From Nordella sp. HKS 07 (GTDB lineage: Bacteria; Pseudomonadota; Alphaproteobacteria; Rhizobiales; Aestuariivirgaceae): a DNA stretch of 64,000 bases. The stretch covers positions 5,226,001-5,290,000 of the forward strand of contig NZ_CP049258.1 in assembly GCF_011046735.1 (NCBI RefSeq). Reading direction: 5' to 3'. Under the pieces are notes generated by a model, which saw nothing but the letters and a program-made list of their open reading frames with translations, was not told the origin of the DNA and made no database searches. The first letter of the stretch is position 1, and each line of letters begins with the position of its first letter. Both the position numbers and the translations under genes were made by a program. Positions 1-8,901 of this stretch are shown here, one piece after another.

Positions 1-180
1 GTGGGAATCAAACTATATCAATGGCTTAGTCAAATTCCGGTGCTCAGGAGCAGGGAATTTCCATCTGTTCTCTTCCTAAGACGGGTCATTCGCACAAGCC
101 CGCCGACAGAGTCGTTCAAGGCAATTCTCCGATGATGAAATTCTCCAATTCCATGTCCGCGCGCGGATAGTCAAGGCTTT

Positions 181-219
181 AGAGCGCCGGGGGTTCTCGT
201 GTAATCGGCCCGGCGCTCT
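181..219. repeat. palindrome, 11-bp stem
   Basis: AGAGCGCCGGG at 181-191 is the exact reverse complement of CCCGGCGCTCT at 209-219, with a 17-nt spacer. It lies about 90 bp beyond the stop of the minus-strand sugar permease, so it could act as a transcript-end hairpin, but there is no T-run beside it. I found no second copy in the window. Confidence 0.6.
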
Positions 220-233
220 ATCTCTTTGATTTT

Positions 234-308
234 GCGCATCGGCTTTCCCGAAAACCGCACGCATGGTCGGGTCAAGCCCGACCACAAGCTTTCCGGATCA
301 TGCTCTAG
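234..308. repeat. family A palindromic repeat (with internal palindrome)
   Basis: The ends GCGCATCGG and ATGCTCTAG match the family A copies at 1331-1378 and 39684-39733. The middle carries an additional palindrome, GGTCGGG...CCCGACC at about 266-285, absent from the other copies, so this copy looks composite. It ends two bases before the stop codon of the permease gene. Confidence 0.6.
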
Positions 309-309
309 T

Positions 310-1308
310 CTAGCCCTGCTTTTCCGGAATGGGTTGCGGCGCCGGTTTGCGGCGGAAGAACTGGGTGAAACCGCCATAGCGGGCGATCTGCTGGTCGGCC
401 AGGACGCCGAACAGGATCACGGTGCCGATGACGGCGAAATTGAGCGAGCTCGGAATGCCGAGCAGATTGACCAGGTTCTGCAGCACCTGAAGCAGGATCG
501 TACCCAATACGATGCCGAGGATCGAGCCTTCGCCACCCCTGAGGCTGCAGCCGCCCAGCACCGCCGCGGCGATCGCATAGAGCTCGTAAAAATTTCCGTG
601 CGAAGCCGGCGAGATGGAGCGGGTGTAAAGGGTCAGGAACACGGCGGCGAGGCCGGCCAGGCCGCCGCAGATGATATAGGCCGATGATATGATGCGCTTG
701 GTGGGGATGCCGGAATAGCGCGCGGCTTCCTCGTTCTTGCCGACCGCGAAGAGATAACGCCCGAAGACGGAACGGTGCAGCACGATGCCCATGATGATGG
801 CGATGATGATGAATGCGATGAAGCTGTGCGGGATGCCGAAGGTGCGCCCGGTGGTCAGCCATTGAAGCGCCGGATAGGAGGCGCCGAACGGAAAGCCCGC
901 AGTGGCATCCTCGGTATAGAAGCGCGCTATGCCGCGATAGATGAGAAGCCCGCATAGAGTGACGATGAAAGGCTGGAGCCCCATTCGTGTGACGAGGAAG
1001 CCATGCCAGGCGCCGAGGATCAGTCCGGCGACGACGATGAGCAGGAAGGCGATGGCCCAGTTGATCTCATAGTTGGAGAGCAGGTCGACGAAGATCACGC
1101 CGAGCAGGGCGAACATGGAGCCGACGGAAAGCTCGATGCCACCGGTAATGATGACGAGGCCGACGCCGATCGAGAATATCCCATAGAGGCCGATGAGGTT
1201 CATCGTGTTGGATAAGTTGGCCGGCAGCAGGAAGCGCGGATTGATGAAGGCGACCGTGGCCGAGACCACGATGATGAGGATGAGGAGGCCCAGGTCTTTC
1301 TTGAGCAT
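310..1308 (-). CDS. sugar ABC transporter permease (RbsC type)
   Basis: Inner-membrane permease of a ribose/xylose-class importer, 332 residues, the normal family length. The sequence is almost wholly hydrophobic, with about eight to ten membrane segments. It carries the family hallmarks GGIELSVGS near residue 60 and VLGGCSLRGGEGSILG near residue 250. It is the third gene after the binding protein (4023) and the double ATPase (3008), all on the minus strand, so the three make one complete importer. A 194-nt block of palindromic repeats separates it from the ATPase gene, which is unusual inside an operon. I see no strong ribosome binding site before the ATG. The substrate is probably a pentose, hexose or polyol and cannot be told from sequence alone. 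Confidence 0.9.
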   Translation of the reverse strand: MLKKDLGLLILIIVVSATVAFINPRFLLPANLSNTMNLIGLYGIFSIGVGLVIITGGIELSVGSMFALLGVIFVDLLSNYEINWAIAFLLIVVAGLILGAWHGFLVTRMGLQPFIVTLCGLLIYRGIARFYTEDATAGFPFGASYPALQWLTTGRTFGIPHSFIAFIIIAIIMGIVLHRSVFGRYLFAVGKNEEAARYSGIPTKRIISSAYIICGGLAGLAAVFLTLYTRSISPASHGNFYELYAIAAAVLGGCSLRGGEGSILGIVLGTILLQVLQNLVNLLGIPSSLNFAVIGTVILFGVLADQQIARYGGFTQFFRRKPAPQPIPEKQG

Positions 1309-1330
1309 GGCGAACTTAGAACTTTCTGTT

Positions 1331-1378
1331 GCGCATCGGGCTGCCGGAATAGCGTGTCACACTTTTCGGCCCGATGCT
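1331..1378. repeat. family A palindromic repeat
   Basis: GCGCATCGGG at the left end faces CCCGATGC at the right end, with an internal CACTTTTCGG like the copy at 39684-39733. It lies within the sugar transporter operon, between the ATPase and permease genes. Confidence 0.7.
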
Positions 1379-1383
1379 TCAGA

Positions 1384-1437
1384 GCCTTTCCCGTTTTGAT
1401 CGAATCAAGGGATTCGATCAAAACGGGATAAAAAGGC
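1384..1437. repeat. 17-bp perfect hairpin (family B)
   Basis: The arms at 1390-1406 and 1411-1427 are exact reverse complements (CCCGTTTTGATCGAATC and its partner) around a 4-nt AAGG loop. The flanks GCCTTT and AAAAGGC extend the pairing. This very stable hairpin sits inside the operon between the ATPase and permease genes and could attenuate or stabilise the transcript. Confidence 0.8.
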
Positions 1438-1454
1438 TCGACTACATATTATCT

Positions 1455-1504
1455 GGAGCGCTTCCTTTTCGCGAAAGTCGAGCAACTTTCGCGGGATGCG
1501 CTCT
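1455..1504. repeat. family C palindromic repeat
   Basis: Nested inverted repeat: GGAGCGCTTCC, then GCGAAAGT, a CGAGCA loop, ACTTTCGC and GCGCTC. Related copies lie at 54407-54456 and 63928-63977. Its right end runs directly into the TAG stop of the ATPase gene (1503-1505). Confidence 0.75.
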
Positions 1505-3008
1505 AGTTGAGCGTCTTTCCGACCGCCAGTCTGAGCACGTTGTCTTCGCTGAAACGATTGCGTTCGAGCAGCCCGCTGATGCGCCCCTCATGCATCACGG
1601 CGATCCGGTCGCTGACGCCGATCACTTCCTCCATGTCGCTGGAAATCATCAGGATGGCGACGCCGGCGTCGCTCAAGGCGCGCATCAATTCATAGATCTC
1701 CTGCTTGGCGCCGACATCGACGCCGCGCGTGGGTTCGTCGAAGATGATGACTTGTGGCTTCATCGACAGCCATTTCGCCAGCACGACCTTCTGCTGGTTG
1801 CCGCCCGAAAGCGCTCCGGCGGCGACCTCGACACTGGGAGCCCTGATATTGAGACGGTCCTTCTGGCGCATGGCATTGGCGTCCTCGCGCCCGGGCTTGA
1901 CCAGTCCCGCCTCGGCATAGTTCGTCAGATCCGGCAGGGAGATGTTCTGGCTGATCGACACATCGAGCAGGAGGCCGAACTGCTTGCGATCCTCCGGAAC
2001 GAGAAAGATGCCCTTGTCGATGGCCTCGCGCGGCCGGGCGATGCGGATCGGATCTCCGTTGAGACGGATCTCGCCGCCGGGCGTGGGATCGATGCCGAAG
2101 ACGACGCGGGCCACTTCGGTGCGGCCCGAGCCGACCAGGCCGGCGAGACCCAGTATTTCGCCTTGCCTGACGGCGAGATCGACCGCCTTATCCGGAAAGG
2201 TGAGGGTGCGCAACCCCACGAGCGTAAGGGCTTCATCGCCCGGCGCCGCCTTGGGCGGGATATAGAGCGATTTCAGATCGCGGCCGATCATGAGCCGGAT
2301 CATCGCATCATGCTGGATGCCGGTACCGGCGAGCTCGCCCACCTTTCGGCCGTCGCGCAGGACGATGACGCGGTCGGCGCAGCGCTCGACCTCCTGCAGC
2401 CGGTGGGAAATGAAGATCACGCTGACGCCGCCGGCTTTCAGATCGGCGATTATCTTCAGAAGCCGGTTGGTTTCGTTGACGGTGAGGCTCGAGGTCGGCT
2501 CGTCCATGATGACCAGACGCGCGGCGAAGGACAGAGCCTTGGCGATTTCAACGAGCTGGCGCTGCGCCAGTGAAAGGCCGGCCACCAGGCTTGTCGGCGC
2601 GAAATCGGCGCCGAGCTTGCCGAGCAGGGGCTCGGTGCGCTGCCGCGTAGCCTGGGTGTCGATGAGCCGGAGCGGCGCGCGCCCGCGGGGCTCGCGGCCG
2701 ATGAACACATTGGCCGCGACATCGAGATTATCGAAGAGATTGAGTTCCTGATGCACGAAGGCGATACCGGCCTTGGACGCCGCGTCGATGGTCATCGCCG
2801 CCCGTTCGCTCCCGTCGATCCGCAGCACACCGTGGTCTGGCGCGACGACGCCCCCCAATATGCGCATCAGGGTCGATTTGCCGGCGCCGTTCTCGCCGAC
2901 AAGGCCGATGACCTCGCCTGGTGTCACGCTGAGCGTCACGCCTTTCAGGGCGACGACGCCCGGATAGGACTTGCTGATGTCGACGAGCTCGAGAAACGGA
3001 TCGGCCAT
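1503..3008 (-). CDS. sugar ABC transporter ATP-binding protein (RbsA/MglA type)
   Basis: Double-domain ATPase of 501 residues that powers the sugar importer. The N-terminal domain has Walker A GENGAGKST and the downstream aspartate/glutamate pair in VIMDEPTSS. The C-terminal domain has the degenerate P-loop GSGRTEV normal for this family, the signature LSGGNQQK and FDEPTRGVDVG. I chose the ATG giving MADPFLELVD; an upstream in-frame start would add 13 residues unlike the family N-terminus. It follows the binding-protein gene by 64 nt. Its TAG stop coincides with the CTAG end of a family C repeat, so the repeat boundary defines the protein's C-terminus. Confidence 0.93.
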   Translation of the reverse strand: MADPFLELVDISKSYPGVVALKGVTLSVTPGEVIGLVGENGAGKSTLMRILGGVVAPDHGVLRIDGSERAAMTIDAASKAGIAFVHQELNLFDNLDVAANVFIGREPRGRAPLRLIDTQATRQRTEPLLGKLGADFAPTSLVAGLSLAQRQLVEIAKALSFAARLVIMDEPTSSLTVNETNRLLKIIADLKAGGVSVIFISHRLQEVERCADRVIVLRDGRKVGELAGTGIQHDAMIRLMIGRDLKSLYIPPKAAPGDEALTLVGLRTLTFPDKAVDLAVRQGEILGLAGLVGSGRTEVARVVFGIDPTPGGEIRLNGDPIRIARPREAIDKGIFLVPEDRKQFGLLLDVSISQNISLPDLTNYAEAGLVKPGREDANAMRQKDRLNIRAPSVEVAAGALSGGNQQKVVLAKWLSMKPQVIIFDEPTRGVDVGAKQEIYELMRALSDAGVAILMISSDMEEVIGVSDRIAVMHEGRISGLLERNRFSEDNVLRLAVGKTLN

Positions 3009-3072
3009 CTTGCCCCGGAGCTTGACCCGGAATACCTGCCGGCACAAGCGGGTGCCGGCAGGCTCCCCTGCG

Positions 3073-4023
3073 CTATTTTCCGATCCGGGCTTTGAGCTCA
3101 GCCTCGAAGCTGTCTACATTCGCCTTGTCGATGACCTGGCCGGGGACGATGATGAGACCGTCTCCGGGAATACCGGATTTGTCGCCATCCAGATATTTCG
3201 CCATCAGCTTCATGCCCTGATAGCCCCATTCATAGGGGTTCTGGACGACCGTGCCTACGATCGCGCCTTCGCGCACGCCACCGAGCGTCACCGGGTCCTC
3301 GTCGAATCCGATGATCTTGATCTGGCCAAGCTTGCCGGATTCCTTGAGGGTCTCGTAGATGAACGGCGTATTATACGAATAGAATCCGACCATGCAGGCG
3401 ACATCCGGCATCGCCGACAGCGCGTCGGCGACATTGCGCTTGGCGCGAGCGAAATCGATGTCGTCGCCGCGCACATCGACCAGTTCGACCTTGGATCCTT
3501 TGATTGTCGTCTGCACGCCCTCTATCCGTTCGCGGGCGTTATCGGCGCCCGGCAGACCGACGAAGCCTATGCACTTGCCGCCGTCGGGGAGGGCCTTCAG
3601 CATGAGCTTGCCGGCGTCCTTGCCGAGCTCGACATTCGAGCTGCCGATATAGGCGACGCGCTTGGATTGCGGCGCATCGCTGTCGGTGGTGAACAGCAGA
3701 ACCTGGCCGGCGACGCGGTCGAGCGCATCCGTCGATGTCTTGGGATCGACGGCGCTCACCATGATGGCCGAGACGCCGGCGGCGACGAGATCGTCCATCA
3801 GGCGCTGCTGGATGGCGGCCGAAGACTGTTCCGGGTATTTGAATTCGAGCGTGTAGTTGGGAAGTTCTTCTTGCGCCTTCTTGACGCCGGCTTCGGCGAT
3901 CTTCCAGAAGTCGGACGCGCCATTGACGACGAACGCCAGGGTCTTCTTGTCCTGAGCACCCGCGCTCAACGTGACGGATAAGGCCATCGCGAAAGCGGCG
4001 CCGGCCATCAGCAGACGTTTCAT
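3073..4023 (-). CDS. periplasmic sugar-binding protein (Peripla_BP_4)
   Basis: Substrate-binding component of the ribose-type importer, 316 residues. The N-terminus is a clear Sec signal peptide (MKRLLMAGAAFAMALSV) cleaved probably after AGA-Q near residue 23. The two-lobe fold of the family is recognisable from TLAFVVNGASDFWKIAEAG, the second-lobe segment IIGFDEDP and GTVVQNPYEWGYQG. The start is fixed by a good GGGAGGAAG Shine-Dalgarno eight bases upstream. It is the first gene of the three-gene transporter operon. No transcription factor for the system is visible in the window, so regulation is unknown. Confidence 0.93.
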   Translation of the reverse strand: MKRLLMAGAAFAMALSVTLSAGAQDKKTLAFVVNGASDFWKIAEAGVKKAQEELPNYTLEFKYPEQSSAAIQQRLMDDLVAAGVSAIMVSAVDPKTSTDALDRVAGQVLLFTTDSDAPQSKRVAYIGSSNVELGKDAGKLMLKALPDGGKCIGFVGLPGADNARERIEGVQTTIKGSKVELVDVRGDDIDFARAKRNVADALSAMPDVACMVGFYSYNTPFIYETLKESGKLGQIKIIGFDEDPVTLGGVREGAIVGTVVQNPYEWGYQGMKLMAKYLDGDKSGIPGDGLIIVPGQVIDKANVDSFEAELKARIGK

Positions 4024-4272
4024 ATGCTTCCTCCCATGATGATGCCGCAGCGGCACCCGCGAGCGGCAAATGTTGAACCGCCTTTTCTTATTTGTATGAC
4101 AAAAAGCTAGGCGAGAATCCGCGAAGCGTCAACACTGGGCGCGACGATGATGTAGAATATAGGCGACAATGAATGTGCCGATCGCGCCAGTCCGGTTCGA
4201 CGCAGCCTGATGGGATTCGATCAGATTGAATTGGCTCAGTCGCTCGGCTCGCCCAGAGACGGAGTGCATTCG

Positions 4273-4298
4273 CCCTCTCCCCCGCAGGGAGAGAGGGG
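4273..4298. repeat. CCCTCTCCC-type hairpin repeat
   Basis: CCCTCTCCC at 4273-4281 faces GGGAGAGAGGG at 4287-4297. A shortened relative, CTCCCCGCGGGGAG, occurs at about 62574-62587 between acpP and fabF. It lies just after the minus-strand SDR gene and may serve as its transcript end, though no T-run follows. Confidence 0.45.
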
Positions 4299-4307
4299 AT
4301 TGAACGG

Positions 4308-5042
4308 CTAGCCCCGGAACTTGAACAGTCCGGTCGGCGCGTATTTGTAGGTCGCGCCATTGGCCTTGAAGGAGGGAAGACACATCTCGACCAGCTGTCC
4401 CGCCACATCATCGGCCGTCGGCAGCTTATCCGGATCTTCGCCCGGCATGGCAAGCGCCCGCATGCGCGTGGCCGTGGGACCCGGACTGAACATGTTCGCC
4501 GTCACCTTGGTGGTGGCGATTTCCGCCGCATAGGTCCTGACCAGGGTTTCGAGCGCCGCCTTCGATGTCGAATAGACGCCCCAATAGGCAAAAGCCTTCT
4601 GCGCCGAGCCAGAGGTAACGAAAATGGCGCGTCCGTCTTCCGAGCGCTTCAGCAGCGGGTCGAGCGAGCGGATGAGCCGCCAGTTGGCCGTGACATTGAC
4701 CGCCATCACCTCGTCCCAGGTCTTGGGCTCGATGTGGCCCAAAGGCGAGAGTTTGCCGAGCACGCCGGCATTGCCGATCAGGATGTCGAGGCGGCCCCAG
4801 CGTTCGTGGATGGCGGCGCCCAGCCGGTCGATGGCCGCATAGTCCTTGACGTCGGCGGGCACCAGCGTGGCGCTGCCGCCCAGGGCCTTGATCTCGTCGT
4901 CGAGTTCCTCGAGCCCGCCCTGGGTGCGGGCGAGCGCCACGACATGGGCGCCCTGTCTGGCCAAGGCGAGGGCGGCGGCCTTGCCAATACCGCGCGACGC
5001 ACCGGTGACGACCGCGATGCGGTTCTCAAGTTCTCTGGTCAT
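4308..5042 (-). CDS. short-chain dehydrogenase/reductase, purF-linked
   Basis: NAD(P)-dependent SDR of 244 residues. The cofactor motif TGASRGIGKA is near residue 14, NAG in IGNAGVLG near residue 90, the catalytic Ser in FVTSGSAQ, and Tyr/Lys in YSTSK. The start is the ATG giving MTRELENRIAV, eight bases after the purF stop, so it is co-transcribed with cvpA and purF. A SDR gene immediately after purF is typical of Hyphomicrobiales, but its substrate is not established to my knowledge. No sign of transfer or damage. Confidence 0.9.
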   Translation of the reverse strand: MTRELENRIAVVTGASRGIGKAAALALARQGAHVVALARTQGGLEELDDEIKALGGSATLVPADVKDYAAIDRLGAAIHERWGRLDILIGNAGVLGKLSPLGHIEPKTWDEVMAVNVTANWRLIRSLDPLLKRSEDGRAIFVTSGSAQKAFAYWGVYSTSKAALETLVRTYAAEIATTKVTANMFSPGPTATRMRALAMPGEDPDKLPTADDVAGQLVEMCLPSFKANGATYKYAPTGLFKFRG

Positions 5043-5050
5043 GATGTCCT

Positions 5051-6520
5051 TCAGCCGGCCTCTGCGAGAAGCGAAAGCTGCTGCTTGGCCGATTCGCCGA
5101 TAATGTCGGTCAGGTGAGTGGGATAATCGCCGGTGAAGCAATGATCGGTGAATTGCGGCCGCACCGGATCGCGCCCGTCATAGCCCACTGCGCGGTAGAG
5201 GCCATCGACCGAGAGGAAGGCGAGGGAGGCGACGCCGATATAGTCGCGCATCTCCTCCAGCGTGTGCGTGGCGGCGAGCAGCGCCTTCTGCTCCGGCGTG
5301 TCGATGCCGTAGAAGTCGGGATGCCGGATCGGCGGGCAGGCGATGCGCATATGAACTTCGCGAGCACCCGCCTCATACATCATGCGCACGATTTTCACCG
5401 ACGTGGTGCCGCGCACGATTGAGTCGTCGACGAGCAGGACGCGCTTGCCGTTGATCACCGCGCGATTGGCGTTGTGCTTGAGCTTCACGCCGAGCGCCCG
5501 GATGGTCTGCGTCGGCTCGATGAAAGTGCGCCCAACATAGTGGTTGCGGATGATGCCGAGCTCGAAGGGAATACCGGCCTGTTGCGCAAAGCCGAGTGCC
5601 GCGGGCACGCCCGAATCCGGCACCGGGATGACGACATCGACGTCGGCCGGGGCCTCCTGGGCGAGCTGACGGCCGAACTGCTTGCGCACTTCATAGACCG
5701 AACGTCCGCCGAGGATGCTGTCAGGGCGCGAGAAGTAGACATATTCGAAGACACAGGGACGCGCCTGCATGCGCGGGAAGGGGCGCAGGGATTCGACGCC
5801 CTCCTCGGAGATGACGACCACCTCGCCGTTCTCGACCTCGCGCACGAAACGGGCGCCGATGATGTCGAGCGCGCAAGTCTCCGAGCAGAGGATATAGGCG
5901 CCGTTGAGTTCGCCGAGGATCAGCGGGCGGATGCCGAGCGGATCACGTGCGCCGATGAGCTTCTTGTTGGTCATGGCGACCAGCGAGTAAGCGCCCTCGA
6001 GGGCCCTGAGCGCGTCGATATAGCGCTCGACGATGCGCGGCTTCTGCGAGCGCGCCACCAGATGCAGGATGACCTCGGTGTCCGACGTCGACTGGCAGAT
6101 GGCGCCTTGCGCCACGAGATCGCGCCGGAGCGTCAGGCCGTTGGTGAGATTGCCGTTATGCGCGACGGCGAGGCCGCCGGTCGCCAGTTCGGCGAAGAGC
6201 GGTTGCACATTGCGCAGGATGGTTTCGCCCGTCGTCGAGTAGCGCACATGGCCGAGCGCCACGCGGCCCTGAAGGCGCTTGATGGCGCTCTCTTTCGAGA
6301 AATGATCGCCGACGAGGCCGAGCCGGCGTTCTGAATGAAAGCGCTCGCCGTTGAAGGCGACAATGCCGGCCGCTTCCTGGCCGCGATGCTGCAAAGCATG
6401 CAGGCCGAGCGCCGTGAGGGCAGCGGCGTCGTCATGGCCGAAAATGCCGAACACGCCGCATTCCTCACGCAGCGTGTCACCGTCGAGATCGAAATTGAGT
6501 ACGGGATTGGGCGCCGCCAT
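5051..6520 (-). CDS. purF: amidophosphoribosyltransferase
   Basis: First committed step of de novo purine synthesis: transfers the glutamine amide to PRPP to give phosphoribosylamine. The protein is 489 residues. A propeptide of about 20 residues precedes EECGVFGIFG, whose Cys (residue 21) becomes the N-terminal nucleophile after processing. The glutaminase domain contains HNGNLTN, and the C-terminal half has the PRPP-binding segment VLLVDDSIVRGTTS. I chose the ATG at 6520 because GAGGA lies about nine bases upstream; an upstream TTG at 6535 would overlap cvpA by four bases. The order is cvpA-purF-SDR. Confidence 0.97.
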   Translation of the reverse strand: MAAPNPVLNFDLDGDTLREECGVFGIFGHDDAAALTALGLHALQHRGQEAAGIVAFNGERFHSERRLGLVGDHFSKESAIKRLQGRVALGHVRYSTTGETILRNVQPLFAELATGGLAVAHNGNLTNGLTLRRDLVAQGAICQSTSDTEVILHLVARSQKPRIVERYIDALRALEGAYSLVAMTNKKLIGARDPLGIRPLILGELNGAYILCSETCALDIIGARFVREVENGEVVVISEEGVESLRPFPRMQARPCVFEYVYFSRPDSILGGRSVYEVRKQFGRQLAQEAPADVDVVIPVPDSGVPAALGFAQQAGIPFELGIIRNHYVGRTFIEPTQTIRALGVKLKHNANRAVINGKRVLLVDDSIVRGTTSVKIVRMMYEAGAREVHMRIACPPIRHPDFYGIDTPEQKALLAATHTLEEMRDYIGVASLAFLSVDGLYRAVGYDGRDPVRPQFTDHCFTGDYPTHLTDIIGESAKQQLSLLAEAG

Positions 6521-6531
6521 CGCGAAAGTCC

Positions 6532-7269
6532 TCAATTGGGGTTGCTCTGGCCGCCGAAATCCGGCTGCTCCTGATTATCGGGAGGCGGCGAGTTCTGCTG
6601 CTGCTGTTGCTGCTGGCCCTGCGTTCCCTGGATCAACTGATCGAGGCCCTGCGATTCGTTCTTCTTGTAGCCTTCTTCGTCGGGCGTCGTCGCGTCGCCG
6701 GTGCCGGTCTGCGCGGCGGGCGGCTGCTGTGTGGACGCTGGCGCCTGGTTGGTGAGGATGGAGGAATTGGTAAGCGTTTCGGCGATGTCGGGCGGCACCA
6801 GTGACAGGATGACTTCACCGACCGACTGGATCACCGGCAGCGTGCGGGCGTTCTTCACCCAGTCTTCCTGACGGTCGAAGGGAATGAGCCAGCCATAAAA
6901 CAGATAGGCGATGACGACCAGCACGAGGCCGCGCGCCAGGCCGTAGAAGAAACCCAGCGTCCGGTCGAAGGCGCCGGCGGCCGAGTCGACAACCACATCG
7001 GAGAGTTTCACGCTGATCAGCGAGACGACGATGAGGACGATGAGGAAGATCGCGCCGCCGACGGCGATCTTGGCGACGATTTCGGGCTGCAGATACTGGC
7101 TGGCGAAACCGACCATCTCCGGCGAGCGGATGGCGAAATAGGCGCCGACCGCCGCCGCACCCCAGGCGACGAGGGAGAGCACCTCGCGGGTGAAGCCGCG
7201 CATCAGGGCGAGGAGGCCCGAAATGATCATGATGCCGGCAAGAATGAGATCAAGCAGTTGAAACGGCAT
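6532..7269 (-). CDS. cvpA: CvpA family membrane protein
   Basis: Inner-membrane protein of 245 residues with about four membrane helices in the first 120 residues (LLDLILAGIMIISGLLALMRG at the start). The C-terminal tail is soluble, glutamine- and proline-rich and low in complexity (Q runs near residue 220), longer than in the enterobacterial protein (about 160). CvpA was first described for colicin V production; its general role is unclear, though it is often linked to purF and envelope stress tolerance. It lies directly upstream of purF and 59 nt downstream of radA. Confidence 0.9.
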   Translation of the reverse strand: MPFQLLDLILAGIMIISGLLALMRGFTREVLSLVAWGAAAVGAYFAIRSPEMVGFASQYLQPEIVAKIAVGGAIFLIVLIVVSLISVKLSDVVVDSAAGAFDRTLGFFYGLARGLVLVVIAYLFYGWLIPFDRQEDWVKNARTLPVIQSVGEVILSLVPPDIAETLTNSSILTNQAPASTQQPPAAQTGTGDATTPDEEGYKKNESQGLDQLIQGTQGQQQQQQQNSPPPDNQEQPDFGGQSNPN

Positions 7270-7328
7270 TAGCCAGTCCGTGCGATGGAGGTTGAACGCG
7301 ATCTTATAAGCAGCTTTTGTGGCATGGG

Positions 7329-8720
7329 CTAGGCGATTCGGGCGAGCCCCTTGGGCTGGGCGGCGGCCCAGGCAACAAGGTCGGCGATGGTCTCCAACGG
7401 CTTGATTTTAAAGCCCTTCGGGCCGACAAGCTCGGGCCGGGCGGCGGTCACGGCCTCCTTCAGGCCGAGTTTATGTGCTTCTTTGACACGTGCCTCCGCG
7501 AGGCTCACCGGACGGATGGCGCCGGAGAGCGCGATTTCGCCGAAAACCGTCGTTCCATGCGGCACGATGGTGCCCGTGAGCGATGAAAGGAGGGCGGCAG
7601 CGACGGCGAGGTCGGCCGCGGTTTCCTTTACTTTGAGGCCGCCAGCCACATTCAGATAGACATCGTGATTGCCGATCTGAACGCCGGCGCGCGCTTCCAG
7701 CACCGCCAGCACCATGGCGAGCCGGTTGGCGTCCCAGCCGACGACGGTTCGCCTGGGATTGCCGAAAGGCGAGGGCGAGACGAGGGCCTGCACTTCGATG
7801 AGGAGGGGCCGGGTGCCTTCCACGCCGGCGAAGACGGCGGACCCCGGGGTCGGGTGCTCGCCCGAACCCATGAACAGCCGTGACGGGTTGGCCACTTCCT
7901 TGAGGCCGCCATCCGACATCTCGAACACACCGATCTCGTCGGTCGGACCGAAGCGGTTCTTGACCGCCCGCAGGATGCGGTACTGATGGCCGCGGTCACC
8001 TTCGAAATAAAGGACCGTATCGACCATATGCTCGATGACCTTGGGGCCGGCGATCTGGCCGTCCTTGGTGACATGGCCGACGAGGAGAATGCTGGTGCCC
8101 TTCTGCTTGGCGAAGCGGATGAGGGCTTCCGAGCCGGCCTTGAGCTGCGAGACGGTGCCCGGGGCGGCATCGATATTGGGCGACCAGACGGTCTGGATCG
8201 AGTCGATGACCGCGATGGCGGGGGGCTCGCCCTCGCCGAGCGTGGCGACGATGTCGGCGGCATTGGTCTCGGCGGCGAGCAGCACCGAGGTATCGGCGAT
8301 ACCGAGCCGCTCGGCCCTGAGCCTCACCTGCGCGATCGCCTCTTCGCCCGAAACATAGATCACCCGGCGCCCGCGATTGGCAAGTGCCGCCATGGCCTGC
8401 AGCAGCAGCGTCGATTTGCCGATGCCGGGATCGCCGCCGATCAGCACGCCCGAGCCCGGCACGAAGCCACCGCCCGCCACCCGGTCGAGCTCGGCGATGC
8501 CGGTTTCAATGCGTGCCGGGGCGGCGCTTTCGCCTTTGAGCCCGACGAGGCGGGAAGCACGGCCCTTGGGCAGGCTCGCCCCCTTGGCGCCCGACAGCGG
8601 CGTCGGTGCCGATTCCTCGACGATCGAATTCCATTCGCCGCAATTGTCGCAGCGCCCCGCCCATTTCGACGAGACGGCGCCACAGGATTGACAGACGAAT
8701 TGCGAGGATGATCTGGCCAT
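7329..8720 (-). CDS. radA: DNA repair protein RadA (Sms)
   Basis: RecA-like branch-migration helicase in recombinational repair, 463 residues. An N-terminal zinc finger CQSCG...CDNCG is at residues 10-30, Walker A GGDPGIGKST near residue 97, and the diagnostic KNRFG motif in the middle. The C-terminal third is the Lon-like domain (GGLKVKETAADLAVAAAL). All family landmarks are present, so it should be functional. It begins the minus-strand block radA-cvpA-purF-SDR. The alr gene that commonly lies near radA in Hyphomicrobiales is here about 25 kb away. Confidence 0.96.
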   Translation of the reverse strand: MARSSSQFVCQSCGAVSSKWAGRCDNCGEWNSIVEESAPTPLSGAKGASLPKGRASRLVGLKGESAAPARIETGIAELDRVAGGGFVPGSGVLIGGDPGIGKSTLLLQAMAALANRGRRVIYVSGEEAIAQVRLRAERLGIADTSVLLAAETNAADIVATLGEGEPPAIAVIDSIQTVWSPNIDAAPGTVSQLKAGSEALIRFAKQKGTSILLVGHVTKDGQIAGPKVIEHMVDTVLYFEGDRGHQYRILRAVKNRFGPTDEIGVFEMSDGGLKEVANPSRLFMGSGEHPTPGSAVFAGVEGTRPLLIEVQALVSPSPFGNPRRTVVGWDANRLAMVLAVLEARAGVQIGNHDVYLNVAGGLKVKETAADLAVAAALLSSLTGTIVPHGTTVFGEIALSGAIRPVSLAEARVKEAHKLGLKEAVTAARPELVGPKGFKIKPLETIADLVAWAAAQPKGLARIA

Positions 8721-8901
8721 GGGGTCCCTATTTGGCGTGCCCCGTGGGCCTAAGCAAGAGTCCGGAACTTTGCCGTCGCGATTCCGTTGATTCCATTCAC
8801 CTCATCACGGGCAATTCAGAACGGTTCGCCCTGAATCGATGAACCCCAAGCCTGGCGCGCCCTCTTCTGGACCGCGCCCCGCCATGAAGGAGGAAAAACG
8901 C
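8721..8901. promoter_or_regulatory. divergent radA / hsp20 promoter region
   Basis: This 181-bp gap must hold promoters for radA (minus) and hsp20 (plus). A small hairpin, ATTCAG/CTGAAT with an 11-nt loop at 8814-8836, lies in the presumed 5' leader of hsp20, about 65 nt before the start. Heat-shock genes in this order often have RNA thermometers, but I cannot show the hairpin sequesters the ribosome binding site (AAGGAGG at 8887-8893). No convincing sigma-32 promoter was found by eye. Confidence 0.35.

Larger units (their letters stand above)
1..309. other. window edge without a confident gene
   Basis: No frame here has a recognisable product or good coding character on either strand. The right half is repeat-rich: an 11-bp-stem palindrome at 181-219, then a family A repeat at 234-308 that abuts the 3' end of the sugar permease. 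The left 180 bases may be the flank of a gene outside the window. I see nothing else in it. Confidence 0.5.

Noticed and set aside
1374-2573. Long open frame antisense to the sugar ATPase gene
   Set aside because: It mirrors a well-supported gene, has no ribosome binding site and no recognisable product. GC-rich genes commonly leave the opposite strand open.
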